A stretch of 64,000 nucleotides of DNA from Strongyloides papillosus (GCA_005656395.1 SRSI01000004.1:620001-684000); one strand, 5' to 3'. Numbered from the stretch's first letter, positions 34,315-49,826 are shown. The notes: a model not told the origin generated them from the letters alone. A program made the numbers and translations.

Positions 34315-37300
34315 ATCCTTTTTTAATGTTTTTAAGAAATATGATAATTTAAAGTAAAATATTTTCTATTTTTTAAATATAAAGTAATTTAAATATAGAA
34401 AGCATTTAAATGTGCCTATTTGAAAGCTATAGAAAATTAAAATTTATTTATTAGAAATAAGGAGATATCTGATATCATTAAAATCAAAAACAAAAATAAT
34501 TCCGTAATTATTTATCGACGAGATTTTAAAAGAATACAGAATTTCCACAACAATAATAAAATGGTAAAATTCGTTTAATAATATCTATTAAACTTATAAA
34601 ATAGGATAAATATATAATAGGCTAAAAACTATGATGAAATTATCTTCATTTAAAATAACTTGATAAAATATTCTGTTAAAATTTTCCAGAAATTTATATA
34701 ATTAAGGAAAATGAAAGTGACAAAAATGAAAAATCCTTGAGGCATTTAAACTGTTAAATCAACTCTACTATAAAAAAATACAATGAATTTATAGATAATT
34801 TATTAATCATCATCTATAAAATATTTACTTTTCTTTTTTATGATTACAACTACTTTAAATATTTGTATATACGTATAAATGTCTTTTTTACTTTATTTAA
34901 GTGATGTAATTTGTTGCTAGATAAATTAAAATTACACGATGAAACATTTTTTAATGGTCTATCATAATTTGTATATATCTCATAGATAATTCCTTTTTAA
35001 ACAAATTTTGTAAAATAATAAAATTACAAAAGATAAATATAATTATATAAGTTTAACTAATTAACCAATTATCTCGTGATTTAACCAATAGATACTGTGT
35101 CTTATTTCCTATATTTTTATTTGTCAAACTTTTTGAATATTAACTTTTTTTTAAAGTAACTATGATCACCTAGTTCTTCCTCACTACAAACTATACATGA
35201 ATATTATCATTTTGATTATATAAAAACTCTCATTCTACAATACATTACAAATCACATTTTTTTATTTTTAAAATTAATATCGTCATAAAATATTTAAATA
35301 AAATAAAAACTTGATTAGAATAGGTTAAATTAAAAGAATAAAGATAGTATAAAATAATTTATCTAATTTGTATGTCATTTCATAAATTCTTAAAATTTAA
35401 TAAATTAAAAAGAGAACGAAAAAAATTTTTGTTATAGATAACAATATCATTATATAATAAATTTAAATGATTTTTATGTCAATGAAAATATAGATAAATA
35501 GTTTTCTCAAGGATCATATATTTTTAGTAAAGAAATGTACAATAATTATAAAAGATAGAATAATTATATTTAACGTTATAAAACTTTTTATATTGTAATG
35601 AATGCATTAATATGATGTAATAACAACATATATTTAAATGTTACTACTTATTGAAGGAAATTAATAATTTGACTAGATAATTTCGACGATATAAGGAACA
35701 TATCCTTTGTTGTATTTGAATACTGAATAACTTATTATAAATTACAAGACTCTTTCAATATTTATTTATTCAATGAAAAGTAATGAAATGTTGATGAAGT
35801 ACAAAGGTATTATAAAGACAAATTTGAACATTAAAAATATAAATGAATAAATAAGTTTGTTCATTCTCATTTTAGAAAGGACATTTTTATTGTTATAATT
35901 AAATAATTATTGTAAAATAAGAAAAATTGTAATAATATAACAATTATTGGTACGTAATGCATATACAAATAAGCAAAAACGACAGTCATCTAGTAGATTT
36001 TTGATAAGTTAAATAAAAAAAATACTATAGATATTTTAAAGTTTTGATTATATTTTTTATAACTTTCCATTTTATACATTTAAATAATATAGTAAAAAGT
36101 ATTTTTTTATACATAAAATAATGGTATGAAAATATAAATATCAATTAATCTTCTAAATGTTAGATAGGTTTTTTTCGTAATTTATTGATGTTACAAAAGT
36201 AAATATATCTTTAAATTCAAGTTTATATAACTAGCTAACCGAAAATATAGAAATTCAATTATTGATACTCGTATAATAAAAAATATCTAAAAAAATTAAT
36301 AATATATTTACTATTTCAATAAAATTCACTTTTTATCTAAAAATTGAATTTCTATTAAAATAAGCTATATCATAAATAATTCTAAATTCTTTAATAATTT
36401 TTACGATATAACTTATATGAGAGAGCCTTCATAATTTTTATTTAGTAGACATTTCAAGTATCACTTATACATTATATTTTTAATATTTAAAAGTAATGTA
36501 ATCTCCACAAATTTGTACATAAATTTTAGAAAAAAAAATTTACTTATAGTGCTAGATGCAAAAAATAAATGAATAAAATAAAATTTGATATATTTTTTAT
36601 AATGTGGATAAAGTAATCTTATTAAATCGAGAAAATGTCAAAGAATAAATATGTTTTATAATAGCAATATCAATTAAATAAATATCACAGATACGATAAT
36701 AAACATTAAATTTCTTAAATTGGTCAAATAGAATCATTAACAATTTGAAGGTGATGAAAAAAAATTTTGTCTCATTATAATTGTACTTTTACAGAATTTT
36801 CAACATCCTTCTTTTCACATTAGAAATCAATCTTATTTAGTGTAATTTAATTAAAGGTTTTTCAAACAATATATCACTTTATAAAATTACAAAAATATTT
36901 TAGTTTTAGTGTTGAATAGTAAAAAGGTTGTAAAAAAGATTGTAGTGTAAATAAAAATATGATGGTTGAAATTTTAAATAAAAATAGAAAATAAGATAGT
37001 CGTAATGTTTTGGGTACTGGAACGTAAAAAGCATAAAAAATTAACACGTTATAGTTTTAATAAAATAAATAAATTAAAGGTATATAGTTAATAAGAAAAA
37101 ACAAAAGTAAGATTTAAAAAAAAGATTTTTAAATAAACATTTATATCTTTATAATCTCTCATAGATTATTCTTTAGAATAACTATATGTGTATGTCTACA
37201 TATATAAAATATAAAAGTAGGGTATTGAAATTTGATAGGATTATAAGGTGATTTGTCAAAAAATCGACATTCAATTTTGTAAAAATTATACAATTATTTG

Positions 37301-40300
37301 TCTAAATATTTTTATATATCATTTAAATACCATCTACTTAAAACTCTTTTTATATATCATTAATTTTTGTACTAATGAAAATTTAACACTTACTATTCAT
37401 TATTGTCTTATATTACTTTTAAATAATATACATCATCAATCTAATGAATAAAAGTTATTTTAGATATCCCACATAGTTGTCTAAATAAAGAAATCAAACA
37501 ATAGTATACAATTTAATTTTTACTCTTTCTCTTCTTCTATTTTCAGGATGAATGGTGATGTTATAATAATCATAACAAATATCCATTTTTATTAGTGATA
37601 TATATTAAGTGAAGAGAAAGAATCAGGTCATTATATACTTTAGTATTATATTCCTCATTTTCCTTCACTTATTAATCACTACACAATTACCATACATAGG
37701 ATTTAGAGTAAAGAGTATCTAAAAAAGCATATAATAAATTATACAGATGAGCATGTATAAACATTTTAAGGTTAATTAATCAAGTAATGAAAAACCCGTG
37801 GTTAATAATTTAGAAAGATTAATAGAATAGCAGTATTAAGTTATTTTAAAAGATCAAAAATAATTTACCAAAATTATATTAATTGTAAAATGTGAAGAGA
37901 TATTTTTAAAATTCAAGAGAAAAAAGTTTTACACTACAAGAATTTTATTTTTAAAATTCAAATATATATTACTTTTAGTGTTTAAATAAATTAGACTTAG
38001 AGTTTATAGGATATTTTTGGAAGTCACGCTATATCATTAATACAACAATTTTTCTTTTTAATGAATGCTTGATGAAAGATATGTCTATTTTAAAATCCAT
38101 TGGTAAAAACAAATTGTTAAATTTTAGAAAAAAATATTACTGTAGTAAATAACAAAAAAAATTAATTAGATTTAAATTTAATACATTGCTTAACTATTAA
38201 AACATTTTCTAATAAACTTTTATCAATGTTAAGTAGATCAATAAAGATACTCCTTTTATCCATTAAAATAAATTCTGTTAGCTCTAACATAAAAGAAATA
38301 AAGTAGTTATTTTTTCTTTGTCTACAAAAACTGATAGATTTATTGAAGCGGCCTCCTAAAACAGTCCAATTTATAACTAAAACATCTGTTCATTTGTATG
38401 AAGGAAAAAAACGTTACATTTAATGTAAAAATTATGGTTTAGTTGATCTTTTAGTATTATATAAACAGATGGCAAAATAAAATATCTACATGAAATTGTT
38501 TAATACTGTATTATCAACGTAAAAATAATTTTTTTTATATAATTACCTTATATTTAGATATTATTAACATATATTATTTATTTAACATTTTTAGAAGCAC
38601 AGTTGAAAAAGAGTTAGATTATTTTTGTATTATTTAAGTACAATTAATAGTGCTATAAATATTTCAAATATCTTATGCAATATTTTTCATGCCTCCTTTC
38701 CATTCACCTATCTTGAAGGTTATCTTTTTTGAAATTTCACCTTTTTTATATATATTATGTAACAGTTACATGTTTAAGAGGTTAATTTTTAAATCATACA
38801 TTATTTTTATTTAATAATAAAGAGGATACACTCTTTTATCATTATTAAAATTATTTTAAACAAAAATATATAAAAATAATTTTAAAACATAAAGTATCTT
38901 TTTTTTATAACTTTTCACATTCTTTAAAATAAAGGAAAAAAAATTTCTACATAGCTACTTGTTTATTAACTACAATGTAGCTCAAGGACAATTGAAATAT
39001 ATATATTTTATAAAACAGCTAACTTCCAAAATTGAAAGTGATATATGATGTAAAAAGAATAAATAATGAGTTTATGCGGATCTCATTAGTGATTAGTGCA
39101 ATTTCATTAAAAAACGCGTATAATAACTTTAAAGTATAATATAAGGGAATGGTAAATGTTGAACAATATAGATGTATTCTAATAAATATCTAAATAACAA
39201 TGGTAAGGAAAAAATATTTATTCTTTTTTTGATTGTTTAGCTGGTTATAGCTGGTAAAATATATAAATATGATTAATGTATATTGATAATTGCATAAAAA
39301 AGATGACACATATGAAGAAACTTATAGATTTAAAAAAATAAAACATTTAATAGAATGTTGTTCTAATAAAATTAATGTTCATTTTAATCCAGTATAATGA
39401 TGAAAAGTATATGACATCTAACTGTATTTGTTAAATAACATGAAAAAAGGTAATAAAATGTACAATATATGTTATGTAGAATATAACAATCAAACAAAAA
39501 AGTTTTTCATTAAAACGTGATATTAAGTAATATACATACACTTTATTGTACACCAGTAAATTAGTTTTGGAGCCAAAAAATAATAAAAGGATGAAAAAAA
39601 CTTTTTCTTATTTTGTAATTAATTTTTTTTCTTTTAAATTGTCATTCAAATGATAATTGATACAAAATAGAATAATAAAATTCTATTTGAATGGGGAATT
39701 TCTTTTTTGGGTTAATTTTTTTAACCTTGTTAATTTGTTTAATTTTCTTTACAATGTGTTATATTATAATTTTATCCTTGACTTTTCTGTCTCCTTCATA
39801 TACGTCAAAAGCCTTCTTTTTTTATAAGATATTAAAACATTTAAAAAAAGTTTTTTATTAATAATATGTATTCATAACTACTGAATTTTGTATCCAGGTT
39901 AATATTTTTGTTAACAAAACTTTCGATATTTTTATGCTTTGTTTTCAATATATATTTATCAAAGAAGGTTATTTAAAAAAGTCAAAAAAGTGTAGGAATT
40001 ATATAACCGTTAAGATGATTTAGTTGTATTAATAAATTTATTAGTAACGAAAGAATCGTTTGTTTTTTGTCAAATAAAGTAATCTCTTCTCGAATATTCC
40101 ATTTAACATAAGAATTAACAATTCTTAAAGAAAGATCATTGTGTTAAAGTTTATTTTATAACATTTTTTATTGTGAAAAAAATCGTACAATAAATTGAAT
40201 AGAAGAAGTGGCATTTTTATTTGATGAAAGTAAGATGGGGGATTATTGTTGTAAATAGTTAAGGGGTACTTTAAAAATTCTTTTTAATGCTTAAATGTAA

Positions 40301-40523
40301 AATGATGCAATAGAATGTTAGTATAAATAATGTTTAAAATACATAATATATCTAACTCTCTCCTTCTTTCTATAAAGAAAAAAGAATAATAAAATTCAAT
40401 GGGAAAATAGGGGTAAATTACAACAAAAAATGTGGAGTTATAAAACATCTAAATTGTTTGTTGAAGAACTTGTTAGTTAAGTATTAATTATTTAATTAAC
40501 ATTTGTTTTTTGGGATGAAATCT
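34315..40523. other. 6.2-kb gene-empty region
   Basis: Very AT-rich, between the tetraspanin start and the intermediate filament stop. Only chance frames, such as a 67-codon Ile/Tyr-rich one at 37248-37451, are seen. I looked for tRNA-like clover sequences, splice-linked exons and long repeats and found none I can defend. Confidence 0.5.
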
Positions 40524-42318
40524 TTATTGTCCAGTTTGAACAGTTCTTTGAGTATGTGTAGCTCTTTCTTCTCCATCCTTATTTAAGAAGGTCGTCACAA
40601 CGTTTGCTCCAACTCCCCAAGTATTTTCACCTTCAAATACCAAAGAATGTGGTGGATTATGTGGTCCTTGTCCTTTGGCGTAAATCTTAATTGTCTGTCC
40701 TGGTTTTAAAATAATGTTTGATGGGAAGGTATAAACAATATCTGGACGGTTGTCAAGTTTACGTTTCAATTTGCATTCACTAATATCTTCTTCCTAAAAT
40801 TTAATTTTAATAATTGTATTATTATAAACATACCTTATTTCTATGTGTATTTTCTAAGACAATAAATTTACCATTCGCATCACACTCTGGAATTGTAATA
40901 TTTCCTTTAGCAGCACGTTGGAAAGTTGTACGGGTTTGAACTTCGCCACGAACATTACGAGTAGAGTCAGTATCTTCTTGTTGTTGAAGAGAATGAGTCT
41001 TAACGACTTGTTCAACCATTTGTCGGAGTCCAACACGAGACTCTTCTCCTTCCAACATTTTTCTGTAGATAGCAATCTCAGCATCCAACATTTGTTTGGT
41101 ATCCAAGAGAGCTTGAAGTTCAGCAACCAATGTTTGACATTCTTCGCGCATTCTACGAAGGTTGGAATCTCTATCATTAAGAGCTTGTTCGTATTGTCTT
41201 TGGTCATCATTAAGTTGATAGTTAAGATTTTGTACTTCTTTCTCCAAAAGACTATTCTTTCCTTCGAGATCAGATAATTTAGAACGAAGATCTCCAATAT
41301 TATCACGCATTCTCTTAATTTCCTCACGTTGATAGTTAGACTCCATAACTGTTCTATTGGCTGATCCTTGAACCTCTGATACTTTAAGTTTGTACCATGA
41401 TTCCATATCTTGTTTACCTTGTTTAGCAATATAATCATATTCATCTTTAATATCACGAATAGCAAGAGCCAATTCATTTTTGAAGAATTCACGAGTATCA
41501 GCTGGTGCTTGGGCAAGAAGAGCTTGTAATTCTTTGACTTCTTGTTCGTGGACACGTCTAAGGAATTCAAGTTCCTCCATAAGAGTTTGTACTTGGTTTT
41601 GGAAGTCAATTCTTCCAAGTGTTTCTTCATCGAGATCATTACGAGCCTTGATTAATTCATCACGAAGTCTTAAATTATCATTTGCAAGGCGTTTCTCTTC
41701 ATCAGTAAGTTGCTTCCAACGAGCACGGAGCATAGAAAGTTCATTTTGAGCATCTGCTATAGCATGGTTCCATTGAGTAATTTTCTCTTGATCAGTCTCA
41801 CGACGATGTTGGATATCTTCATAACGGCTTCTATATTCGGCTAAGTCATCACGAAGTCTTGATACCTTAACATCAATCTCAGCCTTTCTACGAGCAGCAT
41901 CATCAATATCTTTTCTAGCTGAGGCTAATGAATCACTAAATTTTATCTTAATTTCACTTGTATCTTTTCCCCAACGCCCACGAAGCTCTTCAAGATTAGC
42001 GACTAACTCACGATTTTGTTCTTCAAGTTTTTTAACTCTATCAATATAATTTCCAAGACGATCATTTAAACCTTGCATTTCTTTTTTCTCCTTATTGGTA
42101 GCCTCCAAGAATGATTGAGCAGCGTTGGCACTAAGAGCTGGACTAATTCCAGCAATTGAAGCAGATCCCATTTCAGTTACCATTTTTAAAACGCGGCCAC
42201 CACCACCGGATCCGGTGGAGTAACTGCCAGATTGTCTGGTTTGACTTCTAACAGCTGTTCGTGGTTGAATGGTAGATCTATATTGAATCTCATAATCGGA
42301 ACTTTCTTTTTGTGCCAT
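40524..42318 (-). CDS. Cytoplasmic intermediate filament protein, nematode group A (IFA-like)
   Basis: Builds epidermal or muscle-attachment intermediate filaments, normally as an obligate partner of a group B chain. Exons 40834-42318 and 40524-40793 with a 40-nt intron give 584 residues. A Gly/Ser-rich head (1-60) is followed by the coil-1A start LNDRLGNYIDRVKKLEEQN, a long lamin-type coil 1B, and coil 2 ending in the rod-end consensus EIAIYRKMLEGEESR. The tail contains a lamin-type Ig fold (about 455-575), including FIVLENTHRNK, split by the intron, and WGVGANVVTTFLNKDGEERA. The long coil 1B and lamin-like tail are the invertebrate pattern. The VTEMGSASIAGISPALS block before the rod resembles Ascaris and C. 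elegans IFA proteins. Codon use is markedly richer in G/C than most genes here, suggesting strong expression. Confidence 0.93.
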
Positions 42319-45300
42319 GGTGTTTGTTTAAGGTCAACAAAAATTAGTATATCTTAAAAAAATAATAATTAAATATTGTTGTCTTTTAACAAAATGGAAC
42401 GCTAATATAAGAATCGAATGTTGCAAATAATGAATAAAAATAATTTTCTATTGAAATTTATACATCTGATAATTGGCATTATCAACACATTTTTATCAAG
42501 ATTAAAAGGAATGTAAATAATACGCTGAGTAAGTACAAACATTATACTTGTAAGCATTAATTTATTGCTAACTTATATTTGATTACATAATAAAATATTT
42601 TTATGTAAAAAAAATACTTTTATCTACTAAAAATGATAACTGATTATATGAATAATGAGAAATGATAAATTTTACAAATGTTTATACTTTTACGATTAAA
42701 TCATCAATAGTGAAGTAACCGTGTATAAATATATATATATTTACAAAAATAATAAATGAAACTTCTATGTAAATGACTAATCCTCAAAGTTAAAAAGATG
42801 GAGCAAGAAATGTTGGTAAAAAAGATTTGCTCCAATTGACTGTTCAAACTATTATACAGTTAATCACTATAACAATGTACTTAAATAATGTAGCCATTTT
42901 GCATACAATACGCAAATTGTATTAAAGTCTTTAAAAACAGGTATGGTATAGAAGCTTAGAATTAAAGATACAATACACCTTCCATTAAAAATATTAAAAG
43001 TAACATAAAAATTTAAATCAAGAATATTTATTTGAGTTATAGTATGAAAAAGAAGAGAAGAAAGAGAAGAAGAAAAAAAATGAATGTAAAGTAGAATAAT
43101 GATGGAATATTATTATGATAATTCTTAAAGTTTGTCATATAAAATAAAAAGAATAACATTTAGTAATTATATTAATAGTGGTGTAACTAATTATTATTTG
43201 ATGCCTTTAAATGGTATGGCAATGACACAAATTATATTATAAATCCAACACCATCATAAACATTCTACCTTGAATTAAATGGAAGGAATATATAAATAGA
43301 GAACACATTTATGATATAATGATGAGATCAAGTTATACTCCTTGATAATCACATTTTAATGTAATAACTTTTTTTACTCTAAATCAACAGTATACTACGT
43401 TTGCCATCTCACATTAATTTTGTTTACTTGATTTATATTATAAAAATTATTAGATTTACCGATATATACAATAGAATCTAAGGACGTCTATATATATATT
43501 GTTTGATAGTACATAACATTACTTTTAACTATTAAATTAATTTAATGCACATTTTTTTAAGAAATATATATATGAATCTTTGATTATATAGTCTATCAAA
43601 TTATACAAAAAAAGACAAATTAAATAATACAAATAAATAATCCTTTTAGATTTATTTTATGATTCCCCTTAAAATGATAGATTGATTAGAATTTTTATAA
43701 TAAAATTGATATTAACTTAGGAAATTTGAAAAAATTTATTTGCTTTTTTTTTGAAAACAAACTTTATTTAATGTCTTCAACTCACAAAAAGGTAAATATC
43801 TTAGGAAAACTTTTCTTCTTACAAAATGTCTACATTGATATTTTAAATGTTCCGAAGACTGTTAATAAAAATGATCTAGTTTTTATTTATTATTCTAAAC
43901 AACATTATCTAATAAAAAAATAATCATGAAACATAATAATATATGACTAATCTTTTTAACTTAAATATTAATTACTACAGTTTTTTTATGATTTCCTCTG
44001 TTTTATTATATTTATAATTTTCGACTTATTAGATAAGAATATTATTGAGTATTAAAATAAAGATAATTTTGTAAAAAAGAATAATTCTTAAGATATCAAT
44101 GAGTTGCAAACAAATACATTAATTTTAGATCATCAAACATTCATTTTGAAAAAATTGACATTTATGTATTTTATCTTATACAATTGCAAAAGTATTTAAA
44201 GAAATATAAACATTTTGATTTAAGAAAGATTGATAAATAAAAATGTATTTTGGTATTGTAAAAATCAGTTTAATAACTGATAAGAAGTGTCATAAAAATA
44301 TAAAAATGTAGGAAAAGTTACTAAACACAAAAGTGATCTTAAATATGCTCAATTGGTAAAGTATAAAAATATTCATGAAGAGTAATAATTTTTAAAATTA
44401 TACCTCAACAAATAAAATTTTATAACATCAAAAGTAATAATTTTAAAAGATTTTCCCTGTGTCTCTTTTGTCACACTACATTCCAAAAATGTATATTAAT
44501 ATTTAACAGTACTATTTAATAGTGATTTGAAGTTATAAAATAATGTGTCATGATCTGGAATAATGTGATTCAAAAATAATATAACAAAATGATTATTATA
44601 TTATTCTCGCCACCAATTATAGTGTAAAACTAATATTTAAATTATTCTTTAGAGAAAATCATATATATTATGATTTAGATTTGTTTATTAGTTAATTTAT
44701 TCTTTACATTTAATCTTAGTAAAAAAATACTTATCTATTTTAATATTTTATAGTACTTATAAAAAATAAATTTATTGACATTGGGGAGCAATTTTTAATT
44801 TATAGATAAATTTAAATTTTTTTTTGATAAATACCTATGTATAAAGTCAAATTTTAATCTTTATATTAAATCCACAACAATTATAATATTAAATAATCAG
44901 GTATCTGGGATGATTTAATAATTCTAAAAATTAAATAACTGTAAAATCATAATCTTCATATAAAATATAATTTAAAAACTTGAATTTGCTGTTAGGTAAA
45001 CAATACTTTTTTTAAAAACAAAAACTATAAAAATTTGATTATTTAAAAAGTAAGGGTAAAAAACAGATATATTACAAAAACAAACATTTTTTTATTCGGT
45101 AATAAAGAACTTTTAATTGTAAATAGTAACATTTTACAGACAATATTGTATATAAAAATATGCTACTGTGGTAAGAGTGTAGCAATACTATTTCATTTAT
45201 AAGCTGGTATTCTTAACTATATAAATATATCTATCTCTCTTTAAATACCTCATTTAATAAGAGTTACTATCTTAAAGAAAGTAAAAAAAAATTTACTGAG

Positions 45301-48300
45301 ACTTATAGGTGGAGCTTATTAAACTTGCAATATTTTGGTTAAGAAGATTATGGTTTTATAGAATATTTATTCTTAAAATTTCATAATATTTATATTAATA
45401 TTATTTTTTTATCCCCTAATGAAATGATGACTAATTTTTACGTGTTTTAAATTCTTAAAGATTATAGAATAACTTTAATATATATATTATTTAATTAATA
45501 TAAGTATTGTAGAAGGGGTATAAAAGAATGTATATATGTGTTTATAAATTATTGTGAATGTAAAAATAATCAAATATTAATAGTAGCAAGAAAAGTAGAG
45601 ATTTATATAATTTATTAAATAGATCAAACGTTTTTGTATACTTAGTAATAGAAAGACTTTTTAGCACCATATTTAAATTACCAAGTTTATTCTATATTAA
45701 CTTTTAAAAGTAATTTTTTAATTAAAGTAGAAAAAAAATACTTTTGAATGGTATTTTAATTAAGGACACCAAACATATAAATATATTCAAGTAAAAATGC
45801 AGTATAAATATTGTTTGAAAAAAATGTATTTGGAAAGTTACCTTGTACATTTAACCACAATAATAATGTATAACATTTTTCATTTTGCTTGGTTAAAATT
45901 ACTCTAAAATTCATTTAAATAAAAATAAATATTCATGAAAAGTTTTTATCATTAATCAAACAACTCATGATTAAAGAAAGTGTTAAATCATTATTATTAT
46001 AATAAAAATACATTGGCAATTTAATGCATTTGATTTCAAATCACATAAAGGTACACAAACACTTAAATTAATTTCTTATCGAAGTATAAATATTCTTTTT
46101 AAAAAGATTAATGCATTTATCGATAAAATTAAATTTAAAATATGACACATTTTGATTAGTCAAAGTTTGCGGATTTTTTTTCATTATATATAATATAACA
46201 TGCGCCTTTCTTTTTATGTATTACAAATAAAGGAATTCAAATAATTTTTTTATATTATTATTGAAATATTTATAATAATTAATGTGACTAAAAATTTCAA
46301 ATCACAATACATCTTTTTAAAAACAGATATATTTATAGAATATACGCAAATTTTATAAACAACTCATGTCATAAATTCTCCTTCTCCTTTTTTTCTCATT
46401 CCCCATCTAGAGTCATAAAATTGTTGATTAAATATATAACAATAAAAACACGACTTTTAGACACATAAGTTAAAATAAAATAAATGTAAAATAAACAAAC
46501 ATAACAATATTGTATAATAATTAATGTAAAAAATTAATATGTCGGTAAGTAATTATTTACATTTATTGTAAAATTTGTCTGTATAGAATTTCTTACGTTA
46601 TATCATTTAAGGCTTTCATTGGCAAGTATAAATTCAAACAAATTTTTTCCTCATAAATTTATATAAGGGAAATGAAAAAGGAGACGATCAGATAAATAAT
46701 ACTTAAATTTTAGTTTTTTTTTCAGAATTATCATACTGATTATGAAGATTATAAAACTAATATATGTTTAAAGTAGAAATATTGTTGTTTACAATATATC
46801 AAACTAGACTTTTATAAATGGTATAATGAAATAATATAGTTTAAATATCCTTATAAATCCTCTTTTACTAATAGTATAATATAGGTAAATGTAGTACAAA
46901 AATATCAAAATATTTCTACTATTGTTTGGAGAAGTGAATTTAAAAAAAAATACTAGAAGGAAGAGATAGATAAACAGTGATGCGTAAAGGAATTTTTCAA
47001 TGAATATAATTTACAATATTTAGTTCAAACTTTTATTTTGGATTAAATCTATATTTTGTCATAATATTTATATTCATTTATTAATATAAAAAACAACACT
47101 ATAAAGGCGTCTCCATTTTGGATGATGTTTAAAATCAAATTATTTTTCTTATATTACTATAATATCAAGTTATAAAGAAATATATAGTTGGTGATTTGTA
47201 AAAAATGAAAGTATATTTAATTGAGGTATCAACATATATATTAGTATCATAATTAATTGAATTCCTTTTTCAAAGACGTAAAATATACAAAAAAAAGAAT
47301 CTAAAACTAAATAGAGGTGTTTTATAAATTAATTACTATTTTTAATTTATATAGTATTAGTAATGGATTTTGTGTAAACTGTGATGAAAAGATGACTAAT
47401 TATTTGTTGGATCATTAATTAAAATTTATGTTTAATGATTGATAATTATAAAGAAAGGTTAAGTGTATGAAAAGATGAATATATAAAATTTTTATGTGTC
47501 ATATCATTAAGATAAAATAGAATGGAAAATTTTTAAAAGTAATAATTTATGGGAAAAGGGAAATTTATATAGTAGTTACAATATAGTATTTTGTAATTGA
47601 AATTTATTGAAAAAAGTAAAATCTTTTTATCAGCTTCACTTCCCACACAATTCCAAAGTTAGTCAAAAAGATTATTCCATTATTTATATAAATTTTCAAG
47701 TATTTTAACTAATGTTATAATATTTGACAATAAGATTAAGGAAAAATGAAGCTTCCGATATAGTGAACGATGTTGTATATGTTAAAATGATCAAAGAAAC
47801 TTACTAATAAAATGAAAAAGAATTTTTCACTATTTAATAACTTTTATAGAAAATATTTAACTTGAAATTCTTGAGACTATAATTACTAACCTTTTTAATA
47901 TTTATTAAAGTTATTAATGGTAAAGTTTCAAAAATATTTTAAGTATACAAATAACATAATGATATTTTTATAAATTTCTTTCTGATAAGATAATTCTATA
48001 TTTTTATCAATCAACCATTTAAGATGTAATATTTTATCATTCTTAGAGCAATTATTTATTTACATTCTATTTTAGTCACAAAAATTAATATTATAAATGT
48101 ATGTATTTAAATTTTTTATGTTAATATTGTAAATTCACAACTAATACAATTTATATAAATTTGAAAAGACATAAAAAGAAATTACGATAAGAAACTTTAT
48201 ACTGATTAGTATTAATATAATGTAAACAATTTGATGATCTATTTAAGATTTTGATAATATATTTATATTAATTTTAATGATAAAAATTTCAAGGATGTCC

Positions 48301-49164
48301 TTCTTGATAAATTTCTACGAAACTATGAAGAATAAAATTATTTTGTTTACACGTTTAATAAAGTATTATGCACATATAAAGTCAAAATAATTTGTAGTAT
48401 TTTTGATTTTCCTTTATAAAACGTCAGTTTATACAAACAATAAATATTTAAAGAAATTGACATTTATATTTTTATGGAAGAAAATAAGAAAAAGAGACTT
48501 TTATTTAATGTCTGATAGTGGAGAAAAAAATTTTCAAGGATATTGGGAAACTTCTTTATTATGTCAATTAGATTACAAAAATTACAAATAGATTTATATT
48601 TAAAACCTTTTTTTCACTCTTTATTATTTAATTTTTTTATTTCTCTAAATAAAGAGATGACAATCATTAAAGCAAATAATTAAAGTAAAATTACAATACT
48701 TTTATCTTGTAAATTACTATAAAATAAGAGATATATAACTGATGAAGATGAAAAAAAAATATTGCATACAAAACCAAAAATCATCCGAATATAAAATTTA
48801 TATTACCAAAAAAAAGAATTGTAATTTGTTCTTTTTAATAATAATTTTAACAAATATTTAATTTTTAAAAGATAAATTTCTTCTTAACTTTACTTATTAT
48901 ACTAGTTTTGTAATTTCTTCTAAATTAGTTTTTTTCATACATCAAATATTACTAATATTTATTATTCACTTTAATTGTATGTTTAATATATTTTTCATTA
49001 CTTAATCCATTTAATAAGAAAGAAAAGAAACAAAAACAATTTTTGAATCATCATTAATTCATTTAAATAAGTGTAATCTATTAATAATTTTTAGATAAAC
49101 GTTAAATTTTATATTTTAATTAAAAAAAATGTTTCATCGAAAGAATATTGATCTGTTTTATCAT
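42319..49164. other. 6.8-kb gene-empty region upstream of the IF gene
   Basis: AT-rich and without a supported gene. Chance frames at 43726-43923 and 48403-48591 lack family features. A 35-bp polypurine run lies at about 43046-43080. The stretch directly upstream of 42318 should hold the IF promoter. No tRNA, array or long repeat is seen. Confidence 0.5.
43046..43080 (+). repeat. Polypurine tract
   Basis: An uninterrupted A/G run of about 35 bases made of gaa/aga units. It could form unusual structure or be simple-sequence drift. Confidence 0.7.
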
Positions 49165-49826
49165 TTAATAAACATTTTCTTGTAAGTGATTATTACTACC
49201 ATTCTTAAGAGACATGTACAATTTTTTAGTCACACCAAGTGAAATAAAATGAATACATGCTGATGATAAAAGAAATGCCATTTGGTAAATCATTAAAATT
49301 TCAACAGAAAAACTGAATCTTATATATCTTGGAATTCTTAAAATGCAAGCTAGGAATACAGCTTAAAAAAGGAACATTAAAAAATCTGAACATATATATG
49401 AAACCTACAAAAACCAAGAAGATTAATTAAAATATCAATAAATAATGAAACAATATTAGGAATTAAAAATAGCGGTTGATTAAGTTTCAGGAAAATAATT
49501 TTGAGAAAAATCGTTATAATTGATAAAAATGAGGAGGAAATTTGCCAAACAAGGTAATATTCAACCCATGTCTTAATCCAAATATTTGGTTTTTGACCAT
49601 AATTTATCTTTTTGTCTATTTCAGTTTCATTTTTGTTATAAATTGACATAAAATTGGTATTAGAAAACATTTGATTTCCAGAGAAATGTTCATAAATAGG
49701 ATCTGATTTAACTGTAAAATCCTCCACCTGTAGTTTTATCAAAATCATTATTGTTGTTGATAATATTAATAATTGTAGAATACATTGAATTGAAATAAAG
49801 TAAATATTAGTTACTAAACTTTTCAT
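49165..49826 (-). CDS. Unrecognised four-TM membrane protein
   Basis: Predicted 204-residue membrane protein. Exons 49409-49826 and 49165-49361 around a 47-nt intron (donor GTAGGT) join in phase; other joins meet stops. Four hydrophobic segments are seen: about 8-32, 91-113, 118-140 and 160-182. The first extracellular loop (about 33-85) is hydrophilic, with NKNE as a possible glycosylation site, and the tail is short and polar. The layout resembles claudin-like or other nematode tetraspan families, but the claudin W..GLW..C..C motif and the tetraspanin CCG are both absent. The intervening stretch to SPT2 (49827-50485) looks empty. Confidence 0.65.

Noticed and set aside
34315..40523. CRISPR array, rRNA or tRNA genes in the gene-empty regions
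   Set aside because: No regularly spaced repeats, no GC-richer cloverleaf-like segments and no rRNA-like sequence were seen by eye.
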